Shown here: positions 1-12,034 of the stretch, one piece after another | Position numbering within the stretch: position 1 is the stretch's first letter | How the letters are laid out: each line of letters begins with the position of its first letter | DNA from: Deuterostichococcus epilithicus | Lineage: Eukaryota; Chlorophyta; Trebouxiophyceae; Prasiolales; Stichococcaceae | Assembly (NCBI GenBank): GCA_033439295.1 | Contig: JAVTLE010000003.1 | Coordinates: 1,054,001 to 1,118,000, forward strand | Length of the DNA stretch: 64,000 nucleotides | Direction: 5' to 3' | Translations under genes and position numbers: made by a program | The notes under the pieces: generated by a model | The model's input: the letters and a program-made list of their open reading frames with translations, nothing else | The model's database searches: none | What the model was told of the DNA's origin: nothing

Positions 1-227
1 TTTCGTACTGGCACGAATCCAACTCGTTGGCTGTGGCTGTGCCGAGCGCCCCTCATGCAGCTCCCCTATCTCCTCGTGCACCCTGAGGCTCCGCTGCGGC
101 CGCTGCCATCCGACAGTTTGCCCAGAAGCCGCCGCCCTGAACCCTCAAGGGGTTCCGCTGCGGCTGCTGCCACCTGACCAATCGCCCTACACCTGCCGTC
201 CTGAACCCTCGACCCTGCCGCACACAG
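1..227 (+). repeat. Intron/5' flank with a 64-base tandem duplication
   Basis: This stretch lies upstream of the first visible exon of the ACT-domain gene and ends in an acceptor (cacacag|GG at 227/228), so it is probably intronic. Positions 87-150 and 151-214 are two diverged copies of a unit with an exact 64-base period. Both carry CCGCTGCGG near the start and CCTGAACCCTC near the end. I see no convincing coding exon here. Confidence 0.6.
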
Positions 228-2913
228 GGTGCTGGAGATCTCGGACCAGGTGCGCACGGTGCTGGGGCAGTCGGCGGCCGAGTGCGCCATAACCCCCGCG
301 CCATCCGACTCCGAGGCGGGCGACTCGGCAACGTCCATGGCGGCGCGGTGCGCCTGCAAGGACGCCAGCCCGGTATCGCCGCTGGCGCGGCTGGTGGAGC
401 GGCGCGCCGGCGGCGGCGGCGGCGGCGGGTCCACTGCCGCCTCCTCCTCCTCCTCCTCCTTCGGCACGCTGCTGGTGCGCAGGCTGAACTGTCATGGCGA
501 CCATCTTTGCGCCGTCATGGCGGCCACCTCGAACCCCCAGCAGTCAGATCGATGCAGGGGTGGGCGGGGCGCCTACAACGGGCGCCTGCGGCGGGCGCCT
601 GCCCGCGGCAGCTCGCGCCATGTTGGAATCAGGAACCCGCACGTCCTGTGTGCACCTCGGCGTGTGCACCGCGGCGCATCTCAGCGACCCCGCAAGCAGC
701 GGCAGTCAGCTGGTGCAACCCCCATCCAGGCGCCTGCCTCTGGCACGCGCAGGCGGAGGCCGGCGGCGACGAACACGGCGGCGACCTGGAGGCGGTGTCG
801 GTCACGCTGGACAATGCGACCACGTCTGCCTACTCCCTGGTCACCGTGGTGGCCGCGGACCGCAAGGGTTTAGTGTACGACCTGATGCGCACGCTCAAGG
901 ACATCCACCTGCGCGTCGCCTACGCCAAGGTGCATGCCGCGTGCTGTACTGAGCCTCTGAGCCTCCGCAGCCTCAACGGCCAGTGGTGCACGGCTGTCCG
1001 CGGGCAGCTGCCACGCTGAGCTGCACAATGAGGCGGCCGCATGCCCTAGACCATGTGTCTCACGTACCCATGCTGCACTCTCTCGGCACTGCTCTGGTGG
1101 AACCTCAACCTTCGGGGCTGTCTCGAGATCAAGACACGGCAACCTCTGGACGAATCTCCTGCTGAAGTGTCTGCACGGCTGGTCGCAGGTGGGGGTGCGG
1201 GACGATGGCATGTGCGAGGCGGACCTGTTCGTGCAAGAGGTGGACGGCGGCCGCGTTCGCGATGCGTGAGTCCTCTCCGCTGACATCTGCAAACATCCTT
1301 CCGCATGTCGCGATGCTCTCTGCGCGACTCGCCTGCTGGAGCCGGCTGATCCCGGCTGTGGCACCTCCCCCTGAGAGCCAGCTCGGCAAGCGCGCCGGTG
1401 CTTGTGGCTTGGCAGCAGTTATGGCCACCAGCCTTTCCGTCGTCCCAGCTGCCAGCCTTTCGTTCGAAAGGCTGGAGGCGTGCACCCTGCGTGCAGCCTG
1501 CGGCTTTTCTTGATGCTTCAGACCGCCATTCAAATCAGGCTTTTCTCAGGCGCTGTGCGAGGTGCAGGCGGAGCCGCTGAAACGCACGAAACTCGCATCG
1601 ACGCTGCCGATGGCCAAGCTCCTGAACGGGCGACTCGATGCATCAACCGTGTCGTGCGCAACGCTCCGCGGAAAGCGCAGGCGGAGCTGTGCATCGCCTA
1701 AAGTGCGCGGTGGCGTCGCCGCTGACCTCCCAGCCGTTCCGCCGCTCCGGCCTCCAGCCGCTCAACAGCCTCCTGCGCTGTCCTGCAGGGAGGCGCAGGC
1801 AGAACTGGTGGAGCGCATAAAGTACGCGGTGGCGCTCCCCGTGCGCATCTCCATCAAGGACGTCTACGACGACACCTGCACCGAGCTGCTCGTCACCGCG
1901 CAGCTGGACTCGGGTGCGTTTTGGCGCCGCTGCTGCTGTGCTGCCGGTCAGCGTGCGCAACCTATCAAATGCGCCCAAGCGGGGAGGTGGGGGAAGATGG
2001 GAGGAGGGCTGCCTCAAGCACTGGATCGTGCACCAGGCTCCCACAGCCTCCACCCCCCCGCAGCTGCAACTGCAATCACAGCGCCGTCTATATCAACACG
2101 CCTGTGTGGTCGACCGCCCTGCAGGCGGGCGGGGGCGGCCGCGGGTGACGTATGACGTGACGGCGGCGCTCAATGCGGCGCGCCTCTGCGTCTTCATGGC
2201 GGACATCTACGTGGAGCCTGTCGTCGAGGTGGCGCCCCCCGGGCGCCGCCCCCAGGAGCTGCACCGCTTCCTGGTGCACACGTCGGACGGCAGCCGGCTG
2301 TCGTCGGCGGCGCAGAAGCGGTGAGGCACCTGCTGCGCTACCCAAGGTGTATTAAAGCTTTTCGCAAAACCTTTTATACCCCTCGGCGCTACCAGGTGGA
2401 GACGGAGGGGCTCATGTGGGTATGCGACCTCTGCCTGAAACTCATCCTGGCATGTCGCCGACTGCAACTGCGGCTGTTACAATCAGCTTTGCAGCAGGCA
2501 GCCGCCTGCAATTCCTGGTGTACATCCACCCTCGACAAAGCTGTTGTAGCTGCGCATTCCCCAGCCGTCATCGTCACCTCGTCTGAGAAGGATCTTCCCA
2601 ATCACGCGCGCGAGGCCTTTGGTGTGAGAGGCGAGTTGTCGTGCTGGTCTGCGGCCACTAGAGCTGGTACCAGCGTCCTCTCGACACAGAGCATCACATG
2701 TTGGCAACGGTGTCAAAATACTATCCCCTTGCGCACAGGGCCATGTACGACAGGGTGCGCGCGCAGCTGGGCGGCACCGTGGCGGGCAGCGCCAAGCCCA
2801 AGCCCAAGCCCAAGTCGGCGGCGCCGGCAGCCAAGCCGGCGGCGGCGCCCACGCTGCAGGACGACGGCCGCGAGCTCATCGACTCGCTTGCCAACTGGAA
2901 ATGGAGCAGCTGA
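228..2913 (+). CDS. ACT domain-containing protein (ACR11/ACR12-like), 5' partial
   Basis: Six exons are visible: 228-474, 753-929, 1189-1265, 1789-1913, 2125-2320 and 2739-2913, stop TGA 2911-2913. The joined frame is open for 331 residues. The first exon begins at an acceptor, so the start lies outside the window. A Gly- and Ser-rich stretch opens the visible part. A first ACT domain (YSLVTVVAADRKGLVYDLM) follows, then a second ACT-like unit (TCTELLVTAQLDSG and ARLCVFMADIYVEP). The Lys/Ala/Pro-rich C-terminus ends in LANWKWSS. Plant ACR proteins with two ACT domains are plastid amino-acid-sensing regulators, for example of glutamine synthase/GOGAT. That role here is inference; no catalytic domain is seen. 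The 523-base intron before 1789 holds two echoes of that exon's start. A TGTAA signal at 3741-3745 could end the transcript. Confidence 0.75.
1549..1846 (+). repeat. Exon-edge triplication in ACT-gene intron
   Basis: The true exon start (GCGCAGGCAGAACTGG from 1793) is preceded by two diverged copies, near 1675 (GCGCAGGCGGAGCTG) and near 1563 (GCAGGCGGAGCCGCTG). The offsets are about 118 and 114 bases. Similarity continues through the matching acceptor region and about 45 bases of exon. The most distant copy still reads in the exon's frame: VQAEPLKRTKLASTLPMA against AQAELVERIKYAVALPVR. Confidence 0.8.
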
Positions 2914-5285
2914 GGGGGGTGCGGCCTGCCTCGCTGGAGCCAGCCCGGCCGCAGGCGTCAGCGGGCGGACGCGCCTGGGCCAGTGGTTGCTCAGCAGCCT
3001 CTGATGCCGCGGGACTGCATTGGGGCCTGGCTGACGCGGCGCAGCCGCAGAGGCGACGAGTCGCACAACAAGTGAGCGTGACGGCGCCGGTAGCGACCAG
3101 AACAATTGAATGGGGCTGAGCGCCCAGTTGCGCGATCAGCCCCGAGGCGTGCTGACTATGCGAGATGTGCCATGAGATGACTGCTGTGGAAAGACGCAAT
3201 ATCAGCATCCCAGCTATTCGAGGGTGTGCAGGGGGGGCTGGGGGGGACGCGGTCTGTGACACTCCACAGCCTCTTGCGCAGCGGGGCGTGACGGGAGCTT
3301 CGCTCGTGGCAGTGGCGCCTGTCTGGATGCACGTTCGGATGCACCGGGCGGGCATTGCTGCTGCTGCCGGGGTGAGCATTGGGCTCCATGCGTGCTGGTT
3401 GCATGTGGAGGCCTCCTGCCGCGGCAGTCTGGGTGTATAGCAAAGCAGGCAGTCAACTTTGGCGAGGCCTCTGTGAACGTCGAGAGTGACGAAGGGTCAC
3501 AGCAAGTGAATGGAACCGCAGTCCGTCTGGTGTCTCGAGCCGCCGCAGTGAGCACAGCGCAGCAGCGCAGGCCCTGGCATCCAGTTTTCTCTGTTTTGGT
3601 TTATCTGCATGCTCCAGAGTTCAGGGTTATCGCACATGTATGCGCTTGCCTAGAATGGTTGAACCTAGATAGGTATGTACCTAGTTGCTTTGCTGAATGT
3701 GTGCTGAGACAATAAATAAAAGTTCATTGGGGGGCTGGACTGTAAGCAGTACTTCCAAGAAACACAGCCCATTTATCGCTGTCACGTCCCATCCACGCTC
3801 TGGTGCATCAGAAGTCGGTTGTGAGCGTCAGATTCGAGCCAAAGCTCTGCCGCTTATTCTCGGCCGCCGTGTCGCGACTCTCACGCCTGCGCATCCGCCA
3901 GTCGGAGTCGCGTTTTCCGACTCTTGTTCTGACCATAGGACATGCATGCGCATGTCCAGAGGTGAACAGTGCAAAGCAACAAATGCAGCATACAGCAAAG
4001 CAACAGAGCGCACTGCTTGCTGCAGCACCGCCAGGCGCGCCGCCATCTCGGCGCTCTTGAGCGTCAGAGCCCCAAACTTCTCCATGTAGAGGGAGCAGGA
4101 CTCCTGCTTCCTGTTCGTATCTCCAGCAAGCGCCGCCTTGCTTCCGGCTGACGAGAGCCCCTGCGCCCTGTTGGCACACGCTGCCTGCGAAATACACCGG
4201 AAGAGGCAGCCATCATAATCCACGATCGCAAACTGTGTGTGAATTGTGCCGAAAGCGAGCCAAAACACTCCCCACTCCTTCATGGCAACCGCAATCTCAA
4301 TAAGCGCCCGCCGCCGCTGCCAATCACTACCGTCTTCTGGCGCAAATCAAACCTGAGCTCGCTGACTGCCAGGCAGTTTGAACAGGCGTGGATCGACCAC
4401 TGCAACTGATGCTATTATGATTCGCTCCTCCGGACCTCCTGGAGCTGGCCGCGAACATCGGTGTGCGACTCCTCGGCGTGCTGCCAGAAGGCAGAGATGT
4501 CACGTTTGCGGGCTGCGTTCATGGTAGCCGCGCCTCCCGACCACCAAGCCACCACCTGATATCTGTCTTCTCCTGAACTGCCGCCTCAGTTTTGTCCTGC
4601 GCCGTACCATGCACATCCACGCGCTTTAGACATGCCTGCCATGAAAATACAGTATATGTCCATAAACGCGGGTCATTTGAGAGAAGGCGAAATTTGTCGT
4701 CCAGCAGGGCGACGTACAAATGAGATCGCGACGTCAGCAAACACGAGACTCGCCTGCCGAATTTGGCCGCTAGACAAATGACCGAATGTCTACGGCATGC
4801 CAGTAGTTTTGGAGTGACCATAAACCGTGTCACACATGAAAGTGGGTCAGACGGCTGCCAGACACATAGAAGTTCGCATTTCACTCGCACATCCTCATTC
4901 GAATCGAGAGTGCTTACCTCCGGTGCCAGCCAGCCTCCAGTCGTGCGGCACCGTGGAAGCCATCTAGCAATGATACGATTTTTCGAAATCGCACGCGAGG
5001 ATCAGCTTTGACACATAAAACATTGAATGAGCCTGACGGCATTTCCGAGAGAGACAGGCCCGCCGTTTCAGATGCGGCGGGCGGGAAATGCCGCCCCCAA
5101 TGAAAGCCATTTTTCACACTGAGATGGATTTGGTGCTGCAAGAGTGTTGACAGCAAGACCCATGTCATACGTCACAGCAATTCATCAGAGTTTGAAGCGC
5201 GGTAACACCAGAGAGAGCGGCACAGGGTTCACTTGAAAGCTTCTGGCAGCCATCATGCAGCTTCTGCACATGAGTATTGTCCGGA
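2914..5285. other. Convergent intergenic region with possible unrecognised coding island
   Basis: Region between the ends of the ACT gene (+) and TIPIN (-). The first 830 bases are probably ACT 3' UTR, with TGTAA at 3741-3745. About 4.4-5.2 kb looks lower in GC than the neighbours. On the minus strand, 3828-4522 has stretches that look coding: AARKRDISAFWQHAEESH near 4.5 kb, KEWGVFWLAFGTIHTQFAIV near 4.25 kb and MEKFGALTLKSAEMAARL near 4.07 kb. I could not join them into one gene and do not recognise the family. They may be exons of a small unknown gene or decayed sequence. Confidence 0.35.
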
Positions 5286-8200
5286 TCAAGACATCGCCAA
5301 CTCGAGCAGCTCGTCATCGTCCATGTCTGCGACGTCGACGCCCGCCGGCAGCTGCGTGCCGGCCCCTTGGCTGCCCCCGCCGCCACCGGCCTCGCTAGCT
5401 GTCTCGGTACCACCTGCTGCCAAGCCGGCATGGCCGCTGCCGCGGTTGCCGGCTGGGCCGCCGCCATGTGCCGCTGGAGTGGTGCCGCCAGAGGGCGCCG
5501 TCGTCGATGCGGAAAGGGCGCCCGGCCCCGCCCACACAGGTGGTAATTCCAGGTCCTGCGCGTCCAGCAGCTGTGTGTCCGCCTGCGGCGCGAGCGGCGT
5601 CGCTGGCTGCGCCTGCAGCAGGCAACGGGCGCGATGATGTCCCTGCAGATGGCTGACACTCAGCGAAGCAGATCTGTCTAAGAAATCGAGGCGCATCCGC
5701 CCGCGGCGCAGCGCCTGGATGCAGATCCGTGGTGCCCTGCCATCCAAAAGGGGCAGCCAGACTTATGGAAATCCCCCGCGGCGATCTTACCTCAGTGTAG
5801 GCCTGGGCTGCGGCAGACCCTGGCGCCTCTGCTGCCGCCGGGACATCCACAGCCGCAGCCGCCTGTGCAGCGGTCTCAGTGTCTGCAGCGTCCATCGGCG
5901 CCGCATCGTCTGCATCCTCCAGGGCCGCCAGTGCGAGCAGCTCGTCCTCCAGCGCCTCCTGTGGCGACATCCATTTAATCTGAACGAGGCCGTCATGCGT
6001 GACTTGCCATGGGATGATGTCCTCTGACATGACACACCCGACCCAAAAGGTCTGGCGGGTAGGGAGCCATCAGGAAAGCTCAGTTCCATGCACTTGGTCT
6101 GTGTTGCGTCCTTCAGCCCAGACCGTAGACATCCTGCTCTGCAGTCAAGTGCGAACCATTCCATATGATCTGCCTTGCGAGCACTAGGAGTGTCACAGCA
6201 CCAGGCTGACAAAGGGGTCGCGGCGGGGCGTCGCCACCTGCATGGCGGATTGCGGCGGCGGCGCAGCGGCGGCAGCCCCGCCCACCGCACCCTCGTTGTC
6301 ATCCTCCAGTGCTGCCAGCGCCAGCAGCTCGTCTTCCAGCGCCTCCTTCGGCAGTAGCACAATCATGTGTTTGGAAGGAAATGAAGATGAAGAATGAAGT
6401 GATCATGTGCACGATTGGGCCTCCAGCGCAGAGCCGCCGCGGCGCCTGGGCCACCATGCCACAAGTCTTGCTGCTGTCAGCCGTGCAGCATTGCACGTCT
6501 GGCGAGGCGCCTCTGCGGCCGCACCTGCGAAGCGGTGGGCGGCACGGTGGCGCCCCCGGCTGCGGGCTCCTGATCGCCTTCGTTCTCGTCCTCAAGGGCC
6601 GCAAGCGCCAGCAGCTCGTCGTCCAGCGCCTCCTGCACAGCACCAATGCGTGAGGCATATGGCCTTTTAAGGTTTTGTGCAGCCTGGCCTCATGGTTGGA
6701 ACACCGGCTTGAAGCCTTGACCTCATGGGCCAAGCAGCACATTTCGTGACAGCAAAAGTTGCGAAAGCGCCCCTTCAAGAGGGCCATCAGAGCGACGTCT
6801 CTCGTCTGCCTTTTGCACCTTGGGTTCACGTTACCACAGCAAGGACAGGGCACCAGACTCAGCCGTGTGACGACTGGCACAGTATGGCTCAACAATGCTG
6901 CTGCACTCCCTACAAACGGTCATCACCTGGGAAGCGGTGATGGCGGGCGCCGCCGCGCCGGCGGCATCAATGTCCATGCCTTCACCTCCCGGTGGCCTGC
7001 CGACCATGTCGTCAAACGTTTCCTCTGGCACGGCCTGCTCCTGCAGTGCCACAACGATCAGTCGGCTGCAGACATAACAGGACGTGTTCCTTCTGATGAC
7101 AAAGGATACACGAGATGTGCTGTCACTGACAACACTCGCGCTTGATGCAAGTCTTGCAACCCCGCCCGGCACCTGGGTATTGGCACAGCACACATGCCTT
7201 CCCTCGCGAATAATGCAAGCCTAGACATGCCCAGTCCGGCTTGCCAGGTCCGCCAACATCTCGACGTGCAAGCAAAGGTGAGCTGAAGGATGCGCACCCA
7301 CTGCTCGGCCTGCAGCGCCACCAGCTCGTCGTCGTCCATGTCAGCGCCGCCGCCCCAGTCGCCGTCATTGTCATCATCATCTCGCGCCCCCGCGCCGACA
7401 TCAGGGTTGGCCGCCTCTCGGCCCTCTGCTGCGGCAGCGGCGTCCGTCGTCGCCGGCTCCGGCTCCGCCTCCTTCATGACGCCGTCGCGCAGGCCACGCA
7501 GCTCAATCTGCACAAGGATACCGAGTCGACTTCTGCATCATGCGCATGTACGAGATATGACACAGGAACAAGGCAAATCGAACGAGTCAGACGCCAGCTG
7601 GTGCATGGCAGCTGGGCTTGCGACCTAGCCTTGCAGGCAGCGGGCAGCCGCGCGCTTCGCATAGCCTATCCACACCGAAACCCAGCACTGTCCCACACTG
7701 ACTTCCTGTTAAGTGCCATCCCACAGAGCCACATGACGGGCGCACCTTGGAACACATGCGGTTGGCCCCAGGGGTATTGAAGGCTTTGAGTTCTGAACCA
7801 CATTTGCGGCCCCAGTCACCTTGAGTGCGTGCGTCTGGCCCATCTTCTCCAGGTCCTCCAGGAAGGCGTCGTACGGCAGCGCCGGCGCCACCTGGCGGTG
7901 CCACCGCTCGTACATGTCCAGCAGCCGCCGCAGGTCGCCCGCCTGCCAGCGCCAGAGCGACTCGTCTGCTGGCCGGGGTCAGCAACACGTCTCCTTGGCA
8001 TAATCTGTCGCGCCCTGGTGCCCGTGAAGCTGCAGCCGTCCGCAGGGCGGGGCTCAAGTCTTTGTGTGTGTGCCCTGGCAGCCGAAGCGGGCTGAGAATG
8101 AGCACACCGCGGCGCGGCGGTCCCCAGCAGGGCCGCACCTCGTGGCCTGGCCCCTTGAAGGCGGCGCGGAACTGCGCCGGGAACACCTCCGTCAACTGCT

Positions 8201-9157
8201 TGAAGCCGCTGTCCTTTCGCAGGTCCTCCGTTGTGACCTTGGGCCGCTTCTTGCGGGCGGCCTTGCGCTTCACGCCCGCGGCCGGCGCGGGGGCAGCCCT
8301 GTGAAGAGTCGCCACCCACCATCAGCTACACCAGCTGGTTCATTGGGCAGACCCAGGTGAGCATTTTCGCCAGTGCAGCCGGTGCGATGCAGGCCAGCCA
8401 TCTGCATCAGACCGACAACAATCAAGAGGTGGGACCGTGATAGGCTCTTACCCGGGCAGCGGAACATCGTTCTCGTCCGTCCCGCCCGCGGGCCGCGCAG
8501 TGCCGCCGCCGTCCCGCGGCACCCACTCCTCCTGTGGCGCCGTGCAGTCCCGCGACCAGTGGCCCGTCTTGCCGCACTTGAAGCAGCCGGTCGGTTGCGG
8601 CGCCGAGCGGCGCTCCTGCTGCGTCTGGAAACCGCCGCTCTGCAAGCAAACCCGTGCATTCTGGGAACGCAAGCTCACTGGCCGCACACATCCGCCTTGC
8701 AACCGACAGGGTTGGCTCTCTGACCTGATGCAGGCGCTGACACACAACGGATCACTAGTCATATAAGTCTCAACTACTCACCTGCTGCGTGCTGCGCTGG
8801 GTGCCGCCCTGGATGCCGGCGGCGCTGGCGGCCTGAGGGCGGGTGCCCTGCGGGATCCACTGGTCCGGCGGCACCGTGCACTGGCTGGACCAGTGGCCCG
8901 TCTTGCCGCATTTAAAGCAACCTTCAAAACGAATCGGAAAGCACTCAGGCAGATCCGGGGAAGGACTCGACACAAAGACGATGTGCGGGCAACCATGCAA
9001 GGAATCGCACGATGCACATCTAGACCAGGCTTGCGGATATGCCACACTTCCGCTGCACTGCAGGCCATTGAAGGCCATTGAAGTTGCAGTATGGAACTGA
9101 GAACTCATCAGAAAATGACTGCGGCCACCCACCCGGGGCGCGCTCCACAGCAGCCAT
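5286..9157 (-). CDS. TIPIN: TIPIN/Swi3-domain replication fork protection protein with zinc knuckles
   Basis: Eleven exons: 9133-9157, 8782-8921, 8452-8639, 8139-8298, 7820-7960, 7298-7507, 6927-7040, 6525-6632, 6238-6345, 5791-5958, 5286-5612. They sum to exactly 563 codons. Two CCHC zinc knuckles (GCFKCGKTGHWSSQC and GCFKCGKTGHWSRDC) sit in consecutive exons. The Swi3/Csm3/TIPIN domain follows (RPKVTTEDLRKDSGF through LRRLLDMYERWHRQV). The C-terminal half is acidic and built from repeated modules (EALEDELLALAALED three times, with MDDDEL motifs). Zinc-knuckle TIPIN is a known plant arrangement. TIPIN pairs with Timeless at the replication fork and helps checkpoint signalling. The 25-base first exon rests on splice phase and is the least certain part. 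The gene is divergent from the DUF3700 gene. Confidence 0.88.
5791..7040 (-). repeat. Tandemly duplicated acidic exons in TIPIN
   Basis: Exons 6525-6632 and 6238-6345 are both exactly 108 bases, phase 0, and start EALDDELLALAALED or EALEDELLALAALED. Exon 5791-5958 starts with the same module. Exons 6927-7040 and 6525-6632 both end in TASQ before a GT donor. Whole-exon tandem duplication with flanking splice sites explains the pattern, and any copy could be skipped without breaking the frame. Confidence 0.85.
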
Positions 9158-9698
9158 TGCGGAGTCGGCGGCGCGCGGAGCGCTCTGCGCGCAGACTTGT
9201 GTCAGCACGCGTCTGCGATCACACTTCCGTCTGGAGGGTCTTCATAAGGCAGGGAGCTGCTGTCGAATGGACAGCGTGCACGCTGAGCAGTGGTTCTACG
9301 CTATGCACACCTCGCCAAGTGACAACCGGATGCCCGACGTGCAAGTTTGCAGATGGGGAGAAATCAAGGCAGCGCAGAACTTTTGGAACGCTTTTGGTGA
9401 CGAATGCAGCGATGTTTGCGCTTTGAGACTGCAGACGTTGCTGCAATGCAATGCTGCATTGCGCATTTACTGAATTCAAATCGACCGTGTCCCCGTTGAT
9501 CCTGAGTACTCCCCTGGGAAAGGTTCTAATCTTTGCCGAAGTATTCCCTTGTCGTGCTTCGCCTGAGCACGCGAAGCTGGCGCTCCCACCCTCTTGCTGC
9601 CTTTGCAACCCCGGCCCTACCAAAAACTTCATCGCTGACTCTACTCAGGCCCTCAGCCGCCTCCCGGCCGTTCTGCCACCGCGCTCGTCTGGCCTTTT
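9158..9698. promoter_or_regulatory. Divergent promoter region TIPIN / DUF3700 gene
   Basis: A 541-base gap between two head-to-head start codons, presumably holding both promoters. It contains a hairpin-forming palindrome, GCAATGCA-loop-TGCATTGC, near 9443-9462. No TATA box stands out. Confidence 0.45.
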
Positions 9699-12034
9699 AT
9701 GCAGACAGACCACTATCTTGCCTATATACCAAGGTGAGCGCATGCCGCGTTCCTCATCGTTTCTGAAGTTGCATTGCATTCGCACACAACGGTCCGGCCA
9801 TGGCACCTGTTGCCATGCGGTCAAACTATGCTTCCGGAGGTATGGCTCACCTGGACTTGCCCTTTGGTGCAGGTCCACGTCCTCGCCAAACTGGCTGCCT
9901 TTCAGCTTCGGCGGGAAGAGCCTCGAGCGGGCCATCGGGCAGCGCCTTAATGGCCTGCTGAGCCGGTGAGTGCGGCCTTGCAGTTTGACCAGGATGGCCC
10001 GAAAATTCCGACACTTGCCAGCAGCGTCGGTCGCTGGCGCTGCGCGTCCGCCCTCGTGGCATGTGCTGCCCTCATGCGATGCCTGCAGCCTGCTGGACGG
10101 CCCGGCGTCCGCGTCCCGCCAGGCCAGCAGTGCTGCCTCACGTGCAGATCACGGCAGGGCTCACGCAGCTTCGCCCCACGCCCAAGGCCGCTTGCGTGCT
10201 TGCAGAGGCTTAGCAGCCCACCCTTCCAGCACGCTAAGCGCGATAGCATGCCAGCCGCGCCGTTGGGCCAGCATGACGTCTGCTTCTCGGCAGCCTCAGC
10301 TCATGTGACTAAGCTTTCGGAACCAAACCGTGCAAGCTCTTGCCTTGCCATCGCAGGAGCCTGACCTTCGATGCGCCGGCCCTGAGCGCGGAGGAGGGGC
10401 TGGCCGGCCAGCAGACGCAGACCTTCCGCTGCGACGGCGCAGGCGTCAAGGTTGTGTTCCAGGCCAAGGAGATTGCCGGGGAGCTATACCGGGTCAAGCC
10501 CGCGGTGTTCCAGACGCGCAACGAGATCTGCATCTTCCATGGGTGTGCCTGCTCTTCAGCCGCAGTTTTGGGGCCGACCCTGCTCATGCATGCCGCCCGC
10601 TGCAGAACTCCTCAATATCGCTATCGCACCTCGCCGCATGCAGCAGCCGTGCACATGCTCAGGCGACACATCCTCCAGCAATAACAAGTCATGCTATGCC
10701 TGTGCAAATGCCTCAACTCCCGCTCCTCTTACAAAAGAACCGCTGCTTGCAGGTACCTTAGTAACCTGGAAGACCTGATCGACCTGCTCGCAAAGAGCGG
10801 CCGCACGCGTGGCTTTGGCGTCCCTGCTGTGGGAGCGGCCCAGGATGGCGCCCTCGCCGCGGAGCTGCTGCTTCACATGTACCACTCCACCCGCGCCTCT
10901 GATCTCCTGATCATGCTGTCCGAGCTGCAGGTGAATCAAAGCTGAATTCCAATGTGAAAGTGCATCTGACACTCGGAAGCTGGGATTGAAATTGCCTGCT
11001 TATCGATACGCTCGGTCGGGTGACTGTGCGATGCTCTGCCCCAACTTCTTTTCATCAAGAGCAGCACAGCTCCCGGCGTCTGTCGTCCGTGACAGCTGTC
11101 GCTTCGAGACAGACAACTGGATCTACGGTGAATGGTGAAGTCTCAACTTCGCAGGGCGTCTACAGCTTCTGCATCTACGACTCTACGAAGAAAAGTGTGT
11201 TTGCTGCGCGGGACCCAAGCGGCAGGGAACCCCTATTCTATGCTGTGGATGAGGACGAAGCCATCAGGTGTGCACTGCGGCACTTATCAATTTAACCCAG
11301 CCTGCGCCGCTTGAGCACAGGAACCCCTGACTGTGCTGTCTCACCTGCCGGGGTGGGATGTCGCTTGCGGCGATGCTCCGGACGACGGCAGTGTGCACTC
11401 ACAGCGCATGTTCACTTCCCTGCAGCCGCTGCCCCGTCTACATCTGTGCCTGTATGCATCTCGCAACCGCGATTGTCACTAGCATTTTTGTTAATGAACG
11501 CAGCTTCACGAACAAGCCTTTCAACGTGCCCGGCGGCGAGCGCCTGGAGGACTGGGCGGAGGTGCCGCCGGGGCACTTCATTGCCGGCAAGCATGCCCGC
11601 CTGCAGCAGTTTGCGCTCACCCCGGAACAGCTGTATCAGCGCGAGGTGCGCTGCTGACAGGCTGATAGTTGCCAGACAGGGAACTAGGGAACTGCCAGAT
11701 GGGCAGCCTTGCATGCCTGGCGCTGGCATGCAACCCCAGTGGTCCCGATCAGCATGCAGCCAGACCTGCTGGGCATGCTCCTGCTGGAAGCAGCTGCAGG
11801 GTATGAAGGCTTGCAGCCGCAGCGGTTGCTGTGGCACAGCGACCTGGTGAGTAGGACCCTCTGCATTTTGAGGACAGCATTCAATCACGATCGCAGGTGT
11901 ACGAGTCGATGGAGGATGAGGGCTCGCCGCCACCCGCCAGCCCGCTGACGCCCGGCCGCCTGCCGGAGAACAGCTCGCTGAGCAGCGTGCAGAGCAACTT
12001 TGACGTGGACGCCCTCTTCAGAATCAGCATGTGA
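9699..12034 (+). CDS. DUF3700 / GATase_7 domain protein (stem-specific TSJT1/AILP1-like)
   Basis: Seven exons: 9699-9733, 9873-9965, 10357-10542, 10753-10930, 11155-11267, 11504-11645, 11897-12034. They sum to 295 codons. The start MQTDHYLAYIP is chosen because its 35-base exon ends in the required phase at a GTGAGC donor. Residues from LTFDAPALS onward match the plant DUF3700 fold: EICIFHG, YLSNLEDLIDLL, GVYSFCIYDSTKKSVFAARD, GREPLFYAVDEDEA, then VPPGHFIAG. This is a class II glutamine amidotransferase-like fold, but I see no N-terminal nucleophile cysteine, so catalysis is doubtful. Plant relatives are aluminium-, auxin- or stress-induced proteins of unknown activity. The C-terminal tail is rich in Ser and Pro (SPPPASPLTPGR) and ends DVDALFRISM. 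Confidence 0.8.
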
